From: Saccharospirillum alexandrii
Lineage (GTDB): Bacteria; Pseudomonadota; Gammaproteobacteria; Pseudomonadales; Natronospirillaceae
DNA length: 64,000 bases
Reading direction: 5' to 3'
Assembly: GCF_004000275.1 (NCBI RefSeq)
Contig: NZ_RCIP01000001.1
Coordinates: 984,749-1,048,748 of the forward strand
In this document: in pieces, positions 11,068 through 20,822 of the stretch
Layout: each line of letters starts with the position of its first letter
Numbering within the stretch: the first letter of the stretch is position 1
The notes under the pieces: model-generated
Seen by the model: the letters and a program-made list of their open reading frames with translations, nothing else
What the model was told of the DNA's origin: nothing
The model's database searches: none
Position numbers and translations under genes: made by a program

Positions 11068-11955
11068 ATGGCAACGATCCTTCTGATTGGCCCCGGCGCC
11101 ATCGGCAGCCTGATGGCCTGGTCACTTCAAAACCACGCAACCATTAAGGTGTATGCCCACCGTGCAGGCTTGTCGTTGCCTGGCCACGTTGAATCCGACG
11201 GGGAAACCCATCGACTGCGGTGGTCACTGACCGACTCGCTCGTTGGTATCGATGCCGTGCTGGTGTGTTGCAAGGCCACTCAGGTCGAGCGCGCTACTTC
11301 GCCCCTCATTCCAAAACTTTCTGGTATTCCCTGGCTGATTCTGTGCAATGGTCTGGGCCCTCAGGCCTGGCTTAGCCAGCAGTTGCCGGGCCGGGTGCTG
11401 TGGGCGTCGACAACGGAAGGTGCGGGTCGTTTTGGTCAGCAGGTTCGGCACACCGGGGTCGGGGAAACCCGGATTGGAAGCCCGGAGCAATACATTGTTA
11501 CTGATGAGACCGAACAGTGGGGGCGCAAGCTTGCGAGCCAGCCCGGGCCATTGGAGTTGCACTGGGAGCCTGATATTACCGCTGTGCTTTGGCGTAAACT
11601 GGCGATCAATGCCGTGATTAACCCGATTACGGCGGTGCAGCAGTGCCTGAACGGTGCCCTGGCCAAGCGCGAGTGGATCGGTGAAATCGAGGTGCTGTGC
11701 GCTGAAATTCAACAGATTGCGCGGGCCAGTGACATTCAACTGCCATCGGATCTTGCCGAACGTGTGGTCATGGTGGCCAGGGCGACAGGGCGCAACCGGT
11801 CGTCGATGCTGACGGACATCGAGGCCGGGCGGGAAACCGAGGTCGATTCGATTCTGGGCCCGTTGCTGTGTGCTGCCGATCGGCATGGCCTGGCGGCGCC
11901 ACGTTTGCAATACTGGTACCAGGCGGTGATTCGCCTGCACCCGCTGAATCGCTGA
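11068..11955 (+). CDS. 2-dehydropantoate 2-reductase family protein (PanE/ApbA-like)
   Basis: A 295-residue NADPH-dependent reductase. The N-terminal Rossmann motif ILLIGPGAIGSL, the conserved lysine segment VLVCCKATQ and the C-terminal helix motif WRKLAINAVINP fit the family that reduces 2-dehydropantoate to pantoate in coenzyme A synthesis. Many paralogues act on other 2-oxo acids, so the substrate is not certain. The frame is open back to 10921, but that upstream part lies in repeat R2 and intergenic DNA; ATG 11068 begins exactly at the Rossmann strand and is the likely start. Confidence 0.85.
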   Translation: MATILLIGPGAIGSLMAWSLQNHATIKVYAHRAGLSLPGHVESDGETHRLRWSLTDSLVGIDAVLVCCKATQVERATSPLIPKLSGIPWLILCNGLGPQAWLSQQLPGRVLWASTTEGAGRFGQQVRHTGVGETRIGSPEQYIVTDETEQWGRKLASQPGPLELHWEPDITAVLWRKLAINAVINPITAVQQCLNGALAKREWIGEIEVLCAEIQQIARASDIQLPSDLAERVVMVARATGRNRSSMLTDIEAGRETEVDSILGPLLCAADRHGLAAPRLQYWYQAVIRLHPLNR

Positions 11956-12001
11956 CGAGCGCTTAACCGACAGCGCCTTAACCACACACCAAGGAGCCTG
12001 C

Positions 12002-13732
12002 ATGGCCTATGCATCACCGACCCTGCTGGGGCGTATACTCTGGTGGTTACTGGGGATCACCGTCGTCAGCAGTCTGAGCATTGGCATTGTCTTTTTCTCG
12101 GGCCAGCACCTGCATCCGTTGGTGGTGATGTGCCTGATCGTGGTGATCTCCATTCTGGGATCGGCCGTGTTGCTGCAGATTTTTCGCCGGCATTTTCTCA
12201 ACCCGCTGAACCAGTTGATGCTGGTGTCGAACCAGGTAACGGCGACCTCCAATGTGACGCTGCGAGCAAAAAAACACCACCAGGATGAGCTGGGCAAGGT
12301 GGTTGATGCGTTCAATGCGATGCTTGACCAGATGGCGCGACGCGAGGCGGATCTGAAGGCCGAACGTGACCGGGCCACCCTCGCCGGACAAGAGTCGGAA
12401 GCCATGGCCGAGGCGGCACAGAAAGCCATGCACAAACTGGAGTTCGAGGTGCAGGTACGCCACCGGGTCGAGCGCCGGCTGACCGAGTTTCAGAACTACC
12501 TGAACGCCATCATCAATTCCATGCCGTCAGCGCTGATCGCCGTGGACGAGAAGTTAATTGTCACCCAGTGGAATACCGAAGCAGCTCTGATCAGTGGCAC
12601 TCGTCCGGAACAGGCCATTGGGCTTTCGCTGCAGGAGGCCTTCCCGTTTCTGGGCCAGCATCAGGATCTGATCCTGCTGGCGCTGACCCGGCACAAGGTG
12701 CAAAGCCGGCACAACCTTGAACTGCAGACAGCAGAGCAACCCATCCGCGTCGACCTGGTGGTTTACCCGCTGCAACAAACCGACTCCCAGGGGGCGGTGA
12801 TTCGACTCGATGACGTAACCGAGCAGTTCAAGCTTGAAGAAGTGATGGTTCAAACCGAAAAAATGATGTCGGTGGGCGGCTTGGCCGCCGGCATGGCCCA
12901 TGAGATCAATAACCCTCTGGGAGCCATTGTTCAGAATGCCCAGAACATTGAACGACGGCTCGATCCGGCCCTCAAGCGCAATCGTGAACTGGCGTCCAGC
13001 CTAGGGCTGAACCTGGAACTGATGCAGCAATACCTGGCCACACGGGACGTACCCAAGTTCCTGAGCAACATTTCCGAATCGGGCCTGCGGGCGTCGCGCA
13101 TTGTCACCAACATGCTGCAGTTCAGCCGCGACAGCGACCGTTTGTTGCAGCCTTACCCCATCGGCCAACTGCTCGACCAGGCCATCAACATTGCCCTGAA
13201 CGACTTCAATCTGAAATCGGGCTATCGCAAACAGCATCTGTTCGTCGATCAGGATTTTCGATCGCCCGAGGTTGAAGTGCCCTGTGTGATGACCGAACTC
13301 GAACAGGTATTACTGAATTTGATGAAGAACGCCGCCCAGGCGATCCGCGAGCGGTTCGACACCTTGAATGACATTGATGAAGGCATCATCCAGATACGGC
13401 AATACGTGCAGGACGATCATTGCGTGATCGAAGTGGCCGACAACGGCATCGGCATGGACGAACCCACCCGAAAACGCATTTTCGAACCGTTTTTCACCAC
13501 CAAAGATGTGGGCGTGGGCACGGGCCTTGGTTTGTCGGTGAGTTTCTTTATCATCACCACCCATCACCATGGCCGCTTGCAGGTCGAATCGACCGTGGGC
13601 CAGGGCGCCCGGTTCATTCTGTCGCTTCCGCTGACCGACCCGCTGGTCAAACAGACGCTTGAACAGGTAACAACAGCCGATGACGTTCGCGGCCCGGCTG
13701 CCGATACCGATGCAGACCAACCTCACCTTTAA
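12002..13732 (+). CDS. Membrane sensor histidine kinase
   Basis: A 576-residue sensor kinase. Two N-terminal membrane helices (about 11-33 and 39-60) enclose almost no periplasmic part. A HAMP-like linker (about 60-115), a coiled coil, a PAS-like domain (about 162-280), the phospho-acceptor segment GMAHEINNPLGA (H300) and an ATPase domain with LLNLMKNAAQA, VADNGIGM and GTGLGLS follow. The kinase class resembles NtrB/ZraS types. No response regulator gene is adjacent; the nearest is at 9712. The very short periplasmic loop suggests it senses a membrane or cytosolic signal. Confidence 0.92.
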   Translation: MAYASPTLLGRILWWLLGITVVSSLSIGIVFFSGQHLHPLVVMCLIVVISILGSAVLLQIFRRHFLNPLNQLMLVSNQVTATSNVTLRAKKHHQDELGKVVDAFNAMLDQMARREADLKAERDRATLAGQESEAMAEAAQKAMHKLEFEVQVRHRVERRLTEFQNYLNAIINSMPSALIAVDEKLIVTQWNTEAALISGTRPEQAIGLSLQEAFPFLGQHQDLILLALTRHKVQSRHNLELQTAEQPIRVDLVVYPLQQTDSQGAVIRLDDVTEQFKLEEVMVQTEKMMSVGGLAAGMAHEINNPLGAIVQNAQNIERRLDPALKRNRELASSLGLNLELMQQYLATRDVPKFLSNISESGLRASRIVTNMLQFSRDSDRLLQPYPIGQLLDQAINIALNDFNLKSGYRKQHLFVDQDFRSPEVEVPCVMTELEQVLLNLMKNAAQAIRERFDTLNDIDEGIIQIRQYVQDDHCVIEVADNGIGMDEPTRKRIFEPFFTTKDVGVGTGLGLSVSFFIITTHHHGRLQVESTVGQGARFILSLPLTDPLVKQTLEQVTTADDVRGPAADTDADQPHL

Positions 13733-13791
13733 CGAGGTTCGCTAACGCCAGCGAGCCTAAACCACTAGCAACCGCAAGGACCGACACCACC

Positions 13792-14358
13792 ATGGGTAAC
13801 CGACTTTCCAAGATCTACACCCGCACCGGCGACGCCGGCGACACTGGCCTGGGCATGGAAGGGCGTGTGCCCAAAGACAGTGGTCGCATTGCCTCTATGG
13901 GTGACATCGATGAACTGAACAGCCTGGTCGGCTTTCTGATGGTCTGCCTGGGAGACCACCACAGTGAATACCCGATGCTCAGCCAAATTCAACACGATCT
14001 GTTTGACCTCGGCGGTGAACTGGCCATGCCCGGCTATGAACTGCTCGATGCGGCGCTGATCAGTGACCTGGAAGACCACATCGACCGCATCAACGAGCAC
14101 CTGCCGCCGCTGAAAAATTTCATTCTGCCAGGCGGCAACGAAGCGGCCAGCCGCTGCCACCTGGCCCGCGCCACCTGCCGCCGGGCGGAACGGACGCTGG
14201 TGGCCTTTAACCGTCAGGAGGCAGAGGGCCATGTGCTTGCCCAGCAGTACCTGAACCGCCTTTCAGACCTGTTTTTCGTGCTGGCACGACAGCTCGCCCG
14301 GGCCGATGGATCCCAGGAAGTGCTGTGGCAATCGCGTCACCGGAAAAAAGATGCCTGA
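13792..14358 (+). CDS. Cob(I)alamin adenosyltransferase, PduO type
   Basis: A 188-residue enzyme that transfers the adenosyl group of ATP to cob(I)alamin and makes adenosylcobalamin. The N-terminal motif IYTRTGDAGDTGLG (ATP binding), GDIDELNSLVGF and the C-terminal ARATCRRAER and YLNRLSDLFFVLAR are typical of the PduO/MMAB class. The gene starts about 60 bases after the kinase gene, on the same strand. No cobalamin synthesis genes are nearby, so it probably serves scavenged cobalamin. Confidence 0.93.
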   Translation: MGNRLSKIYTRTGDAGDTGLGMEGRVPKDSGRIASMGDIDELNSLVGFLMVCLGDHHSEYPMLSQIQHDLFDLGGELAMPGYELLDAALISDLEDHIDRINEHLPPLKNFILPGGNEAASRCHLARATCRRAERTLVAFNRQEAEGHVLAQQYLNRLSDLFFVLARQLARADGSQEVLWQSRHRKKDA

Positions 14359-14446
14359 ACCGCGTCACAGAAACAGGACAGACCACTAAATATTCGTGGG
14401 CGTCCGCCGATAGCTCTTTCAGGCACTGACCAACCGAGCGTATAGC

Positions 14447-14686
14447 ATGGCCGCCATCATCCTTGGCAAGAATCTGATCAGCGAAGATGAACTGATAGAG
14501 TTCGCTTTCAGTGAAGAAAACCTCAACGACCGCACCCTGCGCGAGTTGAAGGCCGAGGCCAGTGAGGCGGCGCTGGAATCCTCCTGGCTGCTGATCCGGA
14601 TCATGAAGGCAGAGCGCATCTACATCAGCCACAAGCCCGCCCTACGCACCCCACCCCAGGCACCTACTCCCCCAACCCTCAAGTAG
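14447..14686 (+). CDS. Small conserved-looking hypothetical protein
   Basis: A 79-residue reading frame whose composition is protein-like: an acidic N-terminal half with predicted helices (EDELIEFAFSEENL, ELKAEASEAALE) and a proline-rich C-terminal tail. I do not recognise the family. The ribosome site before the ATG is weak. It lies on the same strand as the adenosyltransferase and ends before repeat R3. It could be a real small regulator or a chance frame. Confidence 0.5.
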   Translation: MAAIILGKNLISEDELIEFAFSEENLNDRTLRELKAEASEAALESSWLLIRIMKAERIYISHKPALRTPPQAPTPPTLK

Positions 14687-14774
14687 TTCCTGCCTGGGAG
14701 GCTTTGGCCCGCGGCGGCCACTGGGATGCCATTTCAACTTTTTTCGGAATACTTTGCTTACTGTGAAGACAAGC

Positions 14775-14969
14775 GACGGGTGCCAGTGGGGCTCCTGTGG
14801 GGTAGTCCGCAGCATGGCCTAAAACGCCAGGAGCGTTTTAGCACGAGTGTAGCGAGCCCGAAGGGTGAATCCCATGGAGGGGATTCATATCATGCGGCCT
14901 AGGCCCGAGACGTCGGACCGCCATGGACAGATCTACGCCGACCCCACAGGAGCTCCACTGTTATCCGGC
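14775..14969 (+). repeat. Palindromic intergenic repeat R3 (195 bp, long form)
   Basis: Long-class copy in the opposite orientation to R2, so the element strand is plus. The arms 14775-14802 and 14942-14969 pair at 23 of 28 positions; the three transitions are G.U on the plus strand. The core contains CTAAAACGCC/GCGTTTTAG and GAATCCC/GGGATTC hairpins and the GCGGCCTAGGC mark, nearly identical to R2. It fills much of the 486-base gap before gcvH and is co-directional with it. Confidence 0.92.
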
Positions 14970-15084
14970 GCGGCCCCGCGCCTCCCAAGTATATTCAACG
15001 ATGTAACCAAAGAAGTAAGCTCCTTACCTGCAAAACCAGCGGTGGCTGTTTCGCATTCAGGCTGCTAAATTACGCAACAATTCC

Positions 15085-15122
15085 GGTAAAGCGGTGCTGG
15101 GGAGCCCCTGCCCCGCTTTACC
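15085..15122 (+). promoter_or_regulatory. Leader hairpin upstream of gcvH
   Basis: A perfect 10-bp stem, GGTAAAGCGG with CCGCTTTACC, around an 18-base G/C-rich loop, ending 50 bases before the gcvH ATG. There is no T-tract, so it is not a standard terminator, and I do not recognise the conserved glycine-riboswitch sequence. It could be a leader RNA structure or an operator. Confidence 0.5.
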
Positions 15123-15172
15123 CATGCCTGTAAACCATGATCCGTGACGATCCGAGACCAAAGGGTTATTCC

Positions 15173-15562
15173 ATGAGTACAATTCCAGCCGATTTGAAAT
15201 ACGCCGCCTCCCACGAATGGGTCCGTGAGGAAGGTGACGATGTCATTACCATTGGCGTATCCGATTTTGCCCAGCAACAGCTGGGAGATGTGGTTTTTGT
15301 GGAAGTGCCGGAAGTGGGCGCCGAAATTGTCGCCGGTGACCCGGTTGCAGTGGTTGAATCGGTAAAAGCGGCCTCCGACATCTACACACCGGTGACTGGC
15401 ACTGTCATCGCGGTAAACGAATCGCTGGAAGATGCGCCAGAGCAGGTCAACGAAGACCCTTACGAGAACGGCTGGTTCTTCAAAGTGAAAATGCAGGACC
15501 CGGGTGAGCTGAAAGATCTGATGGACGCCGAGTCCTACCAGGACCAGTGCGCCGAAGACTGA
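15173..15562 (+). CDS. gcvH: Glycine cleavage system H protein
   Basis: Lipoyl carrier that shuttles the aminomethyl group between the P, T and L proteins of the glycine cleavage complex. It is 129 residues long, with the lipoylation motif [11 protein letters not shown] containing the modified lysine and the usual N-terminal HEWVREE. The frame continues 36 bases upstream, but ATG 15173 is preceded by AAAGGG and starts at the conserved N-terminus. It is first in gcvH-gcvP-gcvR; no gcvT is present in the cluster. Confidence 0.97.
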   Translation: MSTIPADLKYAASHEWVREEGDDVITIGVSDFAQQQLGDVVFVEVPEVGAEIVAGDPVAVVESVKAASDIYTPVTGTVIAVNESLEDAPEQVNEDPYENGWFFKVKMQDPGELKDLMDAESYQDQCAED

Positions 15563-15604
15563 TCGTGCTGCGGCTCTGCGGGCCGCGTTAACGACACCGT
15601 ATCA

Positions 15605-15632
15605 GGGCGTGCCTGCCGAAACCGGCACGCCC
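15605..15632 (+). promoter_or_regulatory. Hairpin between gcvH and gcvP
   Basis: A perfect 9-bp stem, GGGCGTGCC with GGCACGCCC, and a 10-base loop, between gcvH and gcvP. No T-tract follows. It may adjust the ratio of the small H protein to the large P protein by stabilising the 3' end of gcvH mRNA (inference). Confidence 0.5.
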
Positions 15633-15664
15633 CATCCCGCCCTACTGGACCGAGAGCGAGCACC

Positions 15665-18550
15665 ATGACCGCACCCTATTCCCTTGATGATCTGGAAAGT
15701 ACCGACGAATTCATTCGCCGCCATATCGGCCCAGGCCCTGGTGAGCAAGCGGCCATTCTTGACGCTGTCGGCGCCGACAGCCTGGATCACCTGACGGAAC
15801 AGATTGTGCCCGGCGCCATTCGGCTGAACTCGGACCTGAACATCGAACGCGCCACCAGCGAACAGGATGCTCTCGATTACCTGCACGCCATGGCCCGTCA
15901 GAACAAGGTGTTCAAAAGCTACATCGGACTTGGCTATCACGACACCCTGACACCGAATGTCATTGCCCGCAACGTGCTCGAGAACCCGGGCTGGTATACC
16001 GCTTATACGCCCTATCAGCCGGAAATTGCCCAGGGCCGGCTGGAAGCGCTGATCAACTACCAGCAAACCATCAGTGATTTGACGGGCATGCCGCTGGCCA
16101 ACGCCTCCTTGCTTGATGAAGCCACCGCAGCAGCCGAAGCCATGTCGATGGCGCACCGCTGCTTGCGCAAGGCGCCGGGTACCGTTTTCTTTGTCGATGA
16201 AAACGTATTGCCGCAGACGTTGGCCGTCATCAAAACGCGCGCCCGTTACATGGGCTTCGACGTGATGACCGGGCCTATGGAGCAAGCGCCCGAACACCCG
16301 GTATTTGCCGCCCTGCTGCAATACCCCGGTGCCAATGGCGAGATTCGCGATCCGGAGCCTGTGATTGAAGCCCTGCACGCCAAGGGCGCACTGGCGGTGG
16401 TGGCGACGGATCTGATGGCCCTGCTGATGCTCAAATCTCCCGGTGAAATGCAGGCTGACATCGTGCTGGGAAACTCCCAGCGCTTTGGAGTGCCGCTCGG
16501 TTATGGCGGCCCCCATGCCGCGTTTTTTGCCACACGCGATGAGTTCAAACGCAACATTCCCGGCCGGTTGATCGGCGTCTCCAAAGATACCCATGGGAAG
16601 CCAGCCCTGCGTATGGCACTGCAAACGCGGGAACAGCATATACGCCGCGAAAAGGCCAATTCAAACATCTGTACCGCCCAGGTGTTGCTGGCCAATATGG
16701 CCGGCTTCTATGCGGTCTACCATGGCCCCAAAGGGCTGAAACGCATTGCCCAGCGCATTCACCGGCTGACCGGCATTCTGGCCGAAGGGCTGGAGGCCAA
16801 GGGCATTCACATCGTCAATAGCCACTTTTTCGACACCCTGACCATCGACCCCCAGGGCAACCGCGAGTTGATTCTGGAACGAGCCGCTGCCAAGCAGATC
16901 AACCTGCGCGAAGATACGACAGGCACTTTGGGCGTCAGTTTGCACGAGTGTGCCAGCCGCGAAGATGTGGAAGACCTGTTTGATGTCCTCATGGGTGACC
17001 ACGATTTCAATGTGGCCGACATCGACGCCGAGATCACCGAACATGGCACCACCTTTTTGCCGGAAGCGCTGGAGCGTGAATCGGACTACCTGACTCACCC
17101 GGTGTTCAACAGTCATCACAGTGAAACGGCGATGTTGCGTTATCTGAAGCGGCTCGAGAACCGGGACCTGACGTTGACCCACAGCATGATATCGCTGGGC
17201 TCCTGCACCATGAAGTTGAACGCGACGGCGGAGATGATTCCGGTCTCCTGGCCGGAATTTGCGCGCATCCACCCCTTCGCACCCCGCCCCCAGACCAAGG
17301 GTTACCGGGTACTGCTGGAAGAGCTGGATACCATGTTGCGAGCCATTACCGGCTTCGACGCGATCAGCATGCAGCCCAACTCGGGCGCTCAGGGCGAATA
17401 CGCGGGCTTGCTGGCGATCCGTCGCTATCAGGAAGCCCAGGGGCAGGAAAATCGCCACATCTGCCTGATTCCGCAGTCAGCCCACGGCACCAACCCGGCC
17501 TCAGCCCAGATGATGGGCATGTCGGTGGTGGTCGTTAAAACCGATGAGGCGGGTAATGTGGACGCCGAGGATCTTAAGACTAAGATCGCCGCTGCGGGCG
17601 AAGAACTCAGTTGCCTGATGATCACCTACCCTTCGACCCACGGTGTCTATGAGGAGGGCGTTAAGGCCCTGTGCGATGCCGTGCATGCGGCCGGTGGCCA
17701 GGTGTATATGGACGGCGCCAACCTGAATGCTCAGGTCGGCGTGACCCGCCCGGCGGACATCGGTGCGGATGTGGCCCACTTGAATTTGCACAAGACCTTT
17801 GCGATTCCCCATGGCGGCGGTGGCCCGGGTATGGGGCCAATCGGCGTGCGATCACACTTGGCCGACTATCTGCCCGGCCACAGCGTGATGGCGAACGCAA
17901 CCGGCCTGTCCGCTGAGGGCGCGGTCTCGGCGGCGCCCTTTGGCAGCAGTTCCATTCTGCCCATTTCCTGGATGTACATTCGCTTGTTGGGAGCGCAGGG
18001 TCTGCGCACGGCGACTCAGGTGGCGTTATTGAATGCCAATTATCTGGCGCAGCAGTTGAAGCCGCACTACCCGATTCTCTATACCGGCCGTAATGACCGT
18101 GTCGCCCATGAGTGCATTCTCGATTTGCGCCCGCTCAAGGCGGCTACTGGCATCACCGAGGTCGACATTGCCAAGCGACTGATGGACTTCGGCTTTCACG
18201 CGCCCACCATGAGTTTTCCAGTGCCGGGTACCTTCATGGTTGAACCGACAGAAAGCGAAAGCAAAGCCGAACTCGACCGATTCGTCGATGCCATGGCCTG
18301 CATTCGGGCAGAAATTGATGCGGTAGCTTCAGGTGAGTGGCCCGCCGACAACAACCCGCTGGTCAATGCGCCCCACACCCAAGCCGATTTGATCGGCACT
18401 TGGGAGCGCCCGTATAGCCGGGAAACCGCCATCTTCCCAAGACCCTGGGTCAGCCAGGCCAAATACTGGCCAAGCGTCAACCGGGTCGACGATGTTTGGG
18501 GCGATCGCAATCTGTTCTGCTCCTGCCCTAGCCTCGAGAGCTATCTGTAG
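15665..18550 (+). CDS. gcvP: Glycine dehydrogenase (decarboxylating), P protein
   Basis: PLP enzyme that decarboxylates glycine and passes the aminomethyl group to the H protein. It is 961 residues long, the size of the single-chain (fused) P protein. The PLP lysine is in [17 protein letters not shown] (K710). Family marks include RHIGP near residue 20, [18 protein letters not shown] and the ending segment with [12 protein letters not shown]. It follows gcvH by 102 bases and precedes gcvR by 32, so the three are probably one operon. Confidence 0.98.
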   Translation: MTAPYSLDDLESTDEFIRRHIGPGPGEQAAILDAVGADSLDHLTEQIVPGAIRLNSDLNIERATSEQDALDYLHAMARQNKVFKSYIGLGYHDTLTPNVIARNVLENPGWYTAYTPYQPEIAQGRLEALINYQQTISDLTGMPLANASLLDEATAAAEAMSMAHRCLRKAPGTVFFVDENVLPQTLAVIKTRARYMGFDVMTGPMEQAPEHPVFAALLQYPGANGEIRDPEPVIEALHAKGALAVVATDLMALLMLKSPGEMQADIVLGNSQRFGVPLGYGGPHAAFFATRDEFKRNIPGRLIGVSKDTHGKPALRMALQTREQHIRREKANSNICTAQVLLANMAGFYAVYHGPKGLKRIAQRIHRLTGILAEGLEAKGIHIVNSHFFDTLTIDPQGNRELILERAAAKQINLREDTTGTLGVSLHECASREDVEDLFDVLMGDHDFNVADIDAEITEHGTTFLPEALERESDYLTHPVFNSHHSETAMLRYLKRLENRDLTLTHSMISLGSCTMKLNATAEMIPVSWPEFARIHPFAPRPQTKGYRVLLEELDTMLRAITGFDAISMQPNSGAQGEYAGLLAIRRYQEAQGQENRHICLIPQSAHGTNPASAQMMGMSVVVVKTDEAGNVDAEDLKTKIAAAGEELSCLMITYPSTHGVYEEGVKALCDAVHAAGGQVYMDGANLNAQVGVTRPADIGADVAHLNLHKTFAIPHGGGGPGMGPIGVRSHLADYLPGHSVMANATGLSAEGAVSAAPFGSSSILPISWMYIRLLGAQGLRTATQVALLNANYLAQQLKPHYPILYTGRNDRVAHECILDLRPLKAATGITEVDIAKRLMDFGFHAPTMSFPVPGTFMVEPTESESKAELDRFVDAMACIRAEIDAVASGEWPADNNPLVNAPHTQADLIGTWERPYSRETAIFPRPWVSQAKYWPSVNRVDDVWGDRNLFCSCPSLESYL

Positions 18551-18582
18551 GCCTCTGGTCAAATAATATCTAAGGAGCACTT

Positions 18583-19089
18583 ATGGAAATCATTCTTAGC
18601 ATCATGGCATCAGATCGCCCCGGCATTGTCGAACAGGTTGCCACGGCAGTAGCCGATGCCGGCGGAAACTGGCTGGAGAGTCGCCTATCGACCATGGCCG
18701 GTCGCTTCGCTGGCATTGTTCGGGTCAATCTTGAGGCCAGCCAGTTGGAGACGTTGCGGGCCAACACTCAGGCCCTGGGCAGCAAAGGCTTATCGATTCA
18801 GATAGAAGTGGGCGATAGCGAAGACATTAGACGGCATCAGCACCGCATCGCCGTAGTTGGTAACGATCGCACCGGCATAGTTGCAGAAGTTACTCGAAAG
18901 CTAGCCTCGATGAACATCAATCTGGTGGATGTCCATACCGATGTCGAACCGGCCTCAATGAGTGGTGGTGTACTGTTTCGAGCGGAGCTGGAACTGGGGT
19001 TGGCTGATGATCAGAGTCTCGACCGTGTTATTCAGGGCCTGGAAGACCTCTCCGCAGACCTAATGGTCGACGTGCTGGCTGGTGACTAA
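18583..19089 (+). CDS. gcvR: Glycine cleavage system regulator GcvR-like (two ACT domains)
   Basis: A 168-residue protein made of two ACT domains (about 1-80 and 87-165; the second begins HRIAVVGNDRTGIVAEVTRKL). GcvR proteins of enterobacteria bind glycine and modulate GcvA at gcv promoters. An AAGGAG ribosome site precedes the ATG. Direct linkage to gcvH-gcvP supports a role in glycine-dependent control, although no GcvA-type regulator is in the window. A general ACT-domain sensor of another amino acid cannot be excluded. Confidence 0.85.
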   Translation: MEIILSIMASDRPGIVEQVATAVADAGGNWLESRLSTMAGRFAGIVRVNLEASQLETLRANTQALGSKGLSIQIEVGDSEDIRRHQHRIAVVGNDRTGIVAEVTRKLASMNINLVDVHTDVEPASMSGGVLFRAELELGLADDQSLDRVIQGLEDLSADLMVDVLAGD

Positions 19090-19146
19090 GGTCATTACCC
19101 TAAGCAACTAATAGCCGCAGACACACCGGCACCAATGCCCTAAACC

Positions 19147-19178
19147 AAAAAAAAGCGACCCGAAGGTCGCTTTTTTTA
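19147..19178. terminator. Bidirectional terminator between gcvR and the BCCT gene
   Basis: A short stem GCGACC-CGAA-GGTCGC flanked by eight A on the left and seven T on the right. It can end transcription in both directions and lies between convergent genes. Confidence 0.92.
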
Positions 19179-19193
19179 CATCTGTCCGTTCAG

Positions 19194-20822
19194 TTAACCG
19201 CGAGGTTCGCTGGCTAACCCCTTAAACAGAGACACGCAACACAGCAGCAACACGATGGTAAAGGGAGCACCCGTTGATACGGCCATGGCCTGCAAGGCTG
19301 CAAGGCCACCACCCAGAATCAGCGCAATGGCAACCAAGCCTTCAAAGGTAGCCCAGAAGACACGTTGTGGTGTAGGTGCGTTCACCTTGCCGCCAGCGGT
19401 GATGGTGTCGATCACCAGGGAGCCGGAGTCGGATGAGGTCACGAAGAAAACAATGACCAGCACAATGGCGATGAAGGAAGTGATCTGCGCCAGGGGCAGC
19501 ACGTCCAGCATGGCGAACAATTGCAATTCCAGACCCGAGTTGGCGACGGCTTCGTAACCTTCGTTGACGTACTGGCTGATGGCGGTGCCGCCGAAAGCGG
19601 TCATCCACAGGACACAGGCCGCTGAGGGAATCAGCAGAACTGAGATCATGAATTCACGAACGGTACGACCGCGCGATACCCGCGCAATGAACATACCAAC
19701 AAACGGAGACCAGGAAATCCACCAGGCCCAGTAGAAGGCCGTCCAGCCTTGTCTGAAGTTGTCGTCTTCACGACCAAAAGGCATCGACAGAGCCGGGATA
19801 TTTTGTATATAACCCCAGAGGTTGCCGACGAATCCGGTCAGAATAGCCATCGTTGGTCCAACCAGAATGACGAACAACAACAACAGTACCGCCAGGCTCA
19901 TGTTGATTTCAGACAGGCGTTTGACCCCGGCATCAAGACCAGCCACCACAGACACCAGCGCAATGGCGGAAATGCCAATCACCAGCAAGACTTCCGTCGT
20001 CGCCCCCATCGGCACGCCAAACAGGTAGTTCAGGCCGGCACTGGCCTGCGAAGCGCCAATACCCAGTGAGGTGGCCAGACCGAACAGTGTCGAGAACACG
20101 GCCAGAATGTCGATGACATGCCCCGGCCAGCCCCAGACACGCTCACCCAACAGCGGGTAGAAGATGGACCGTACGGTCAGTGGCAGCCCTTTGTTGAACG
20201 AAAACAAGGCCAGTGCGAGTGCCAGTACCGCGTAAATCGCCCAGGGGTGCAGGCCCCAGTGGTAGATCGTTGCAGCCATGCCCAGCCGTTGTGCAGCAGC
20301 CGCATCGCCTTCTGCAGCACCGAGCGGTGCCCAGTCGGTACGAACGCCGCCTTCGGTCGCGATGCCACCCAAAGATGAGCTGAAGTGCGACATGGGCTCG
20401 GAGACGCCGTAAAACATCAGGCCAATGCCCATACCAGCGGCAAACAGCATGGAGAACCAGCCCATGTAGGTGTAATCCGGTGTTGCGTCGGTTCCGCCAA
20501 TGCGTACCTTGCCCATGGGCGATACGATCAGAAACAGACACACCAGAACGAAGATGTTACCGGAAATCAGGAAAAACCAGTCGAGGTTGCCTGTCAGCCA
20601 ATTCCGTAAATTGGTGAACATGGGCCCCAGACTGGTCTGGAATGCCAGCGTCAGAATGACGAAGGCAACGACTGAGAGACCGGAAATCAGGAACACACGG
20701 TTATGAATATCGAGCCCGAAAGGCCCGATATTCATTTTGATGTTGTCCTGACCGATCTGATAGTCGGTATCGATGGCATCTACACGCCCATCGGGTGGAA
20801 TCATGTCGGTATTTTCAGTCAT
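19194..20822 (-). CDS. BCCT-family betaine/choline/carnitine transporter
   Basis: A 542-residue secondary transporter with 12 hydrophobic segments. The glycine-rich motif GMGIGLMFYGVSEP in the third helix region, WAWWISWSPFVGMFIARVSRG and the cation-site region match BCCT carriers such as BetP, which take up glycine betaine or related osmolytes with sodium. The N-terminus carries about 40 hydrophilic residues. The gene is convergent with gcvR. Betaine demethylation yields glycine, so the proximity to gcv genes may be meaningful, but demethylation genes are not in the window. Confidence 0.94.
   Translation of the reverse strand: MTENTDMIPPDGRVDAIDTDYQIGQDNIKMNIGPFGLDIHNRVFLISGLSVVAFVILTLAFQTSLGPMFTNLRNWLTGNLDWFFLISGNIFVLVCLFLIVSPMGKVRIGGTDATPDYTYMGWFSMLFAAGMGIGLMFYGVSEPMSHFSSSLGGIATEGGVRTDWAPLGAAEGDAAAAQRLGMAATIYHWGLHPWAIYAVLALALALFSFNKGLPLTVRSIFYPLLGERVWGWPGHVIDILAVFSTLFGLATSLGIGASQASAGLNYLFGVPMGATTEVLLVIGISAIALVSVVAGLDAGVKRLSEINMSLAVLLLLFVILVGPTMAILTGFVGNLWGYIQNIPALSMPFGREDDNFRQGWTAFYWAWWISWSPFVGMFIARVSRGRTVREFMISVLLIPSAACVLWMTAFGGTAISQYVNEGYEAVANSGLELQLFAMLDVLPLAQITSFIAIVLVIVFFVTSSDSGSLVIDTITAGGKVNAPTPQRVFWATFEGLVAIALILGGGLAALQAMAVSTGAPFTIVLLLCCVSLFKGLASEPRG

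Noticed and set aside
14970-15172. Glycine riboswitch in the gcvH leader.
   Set aside because: The conserved riboswitch sequence was not recognised; only a plain 10-bp hairpin is evident.
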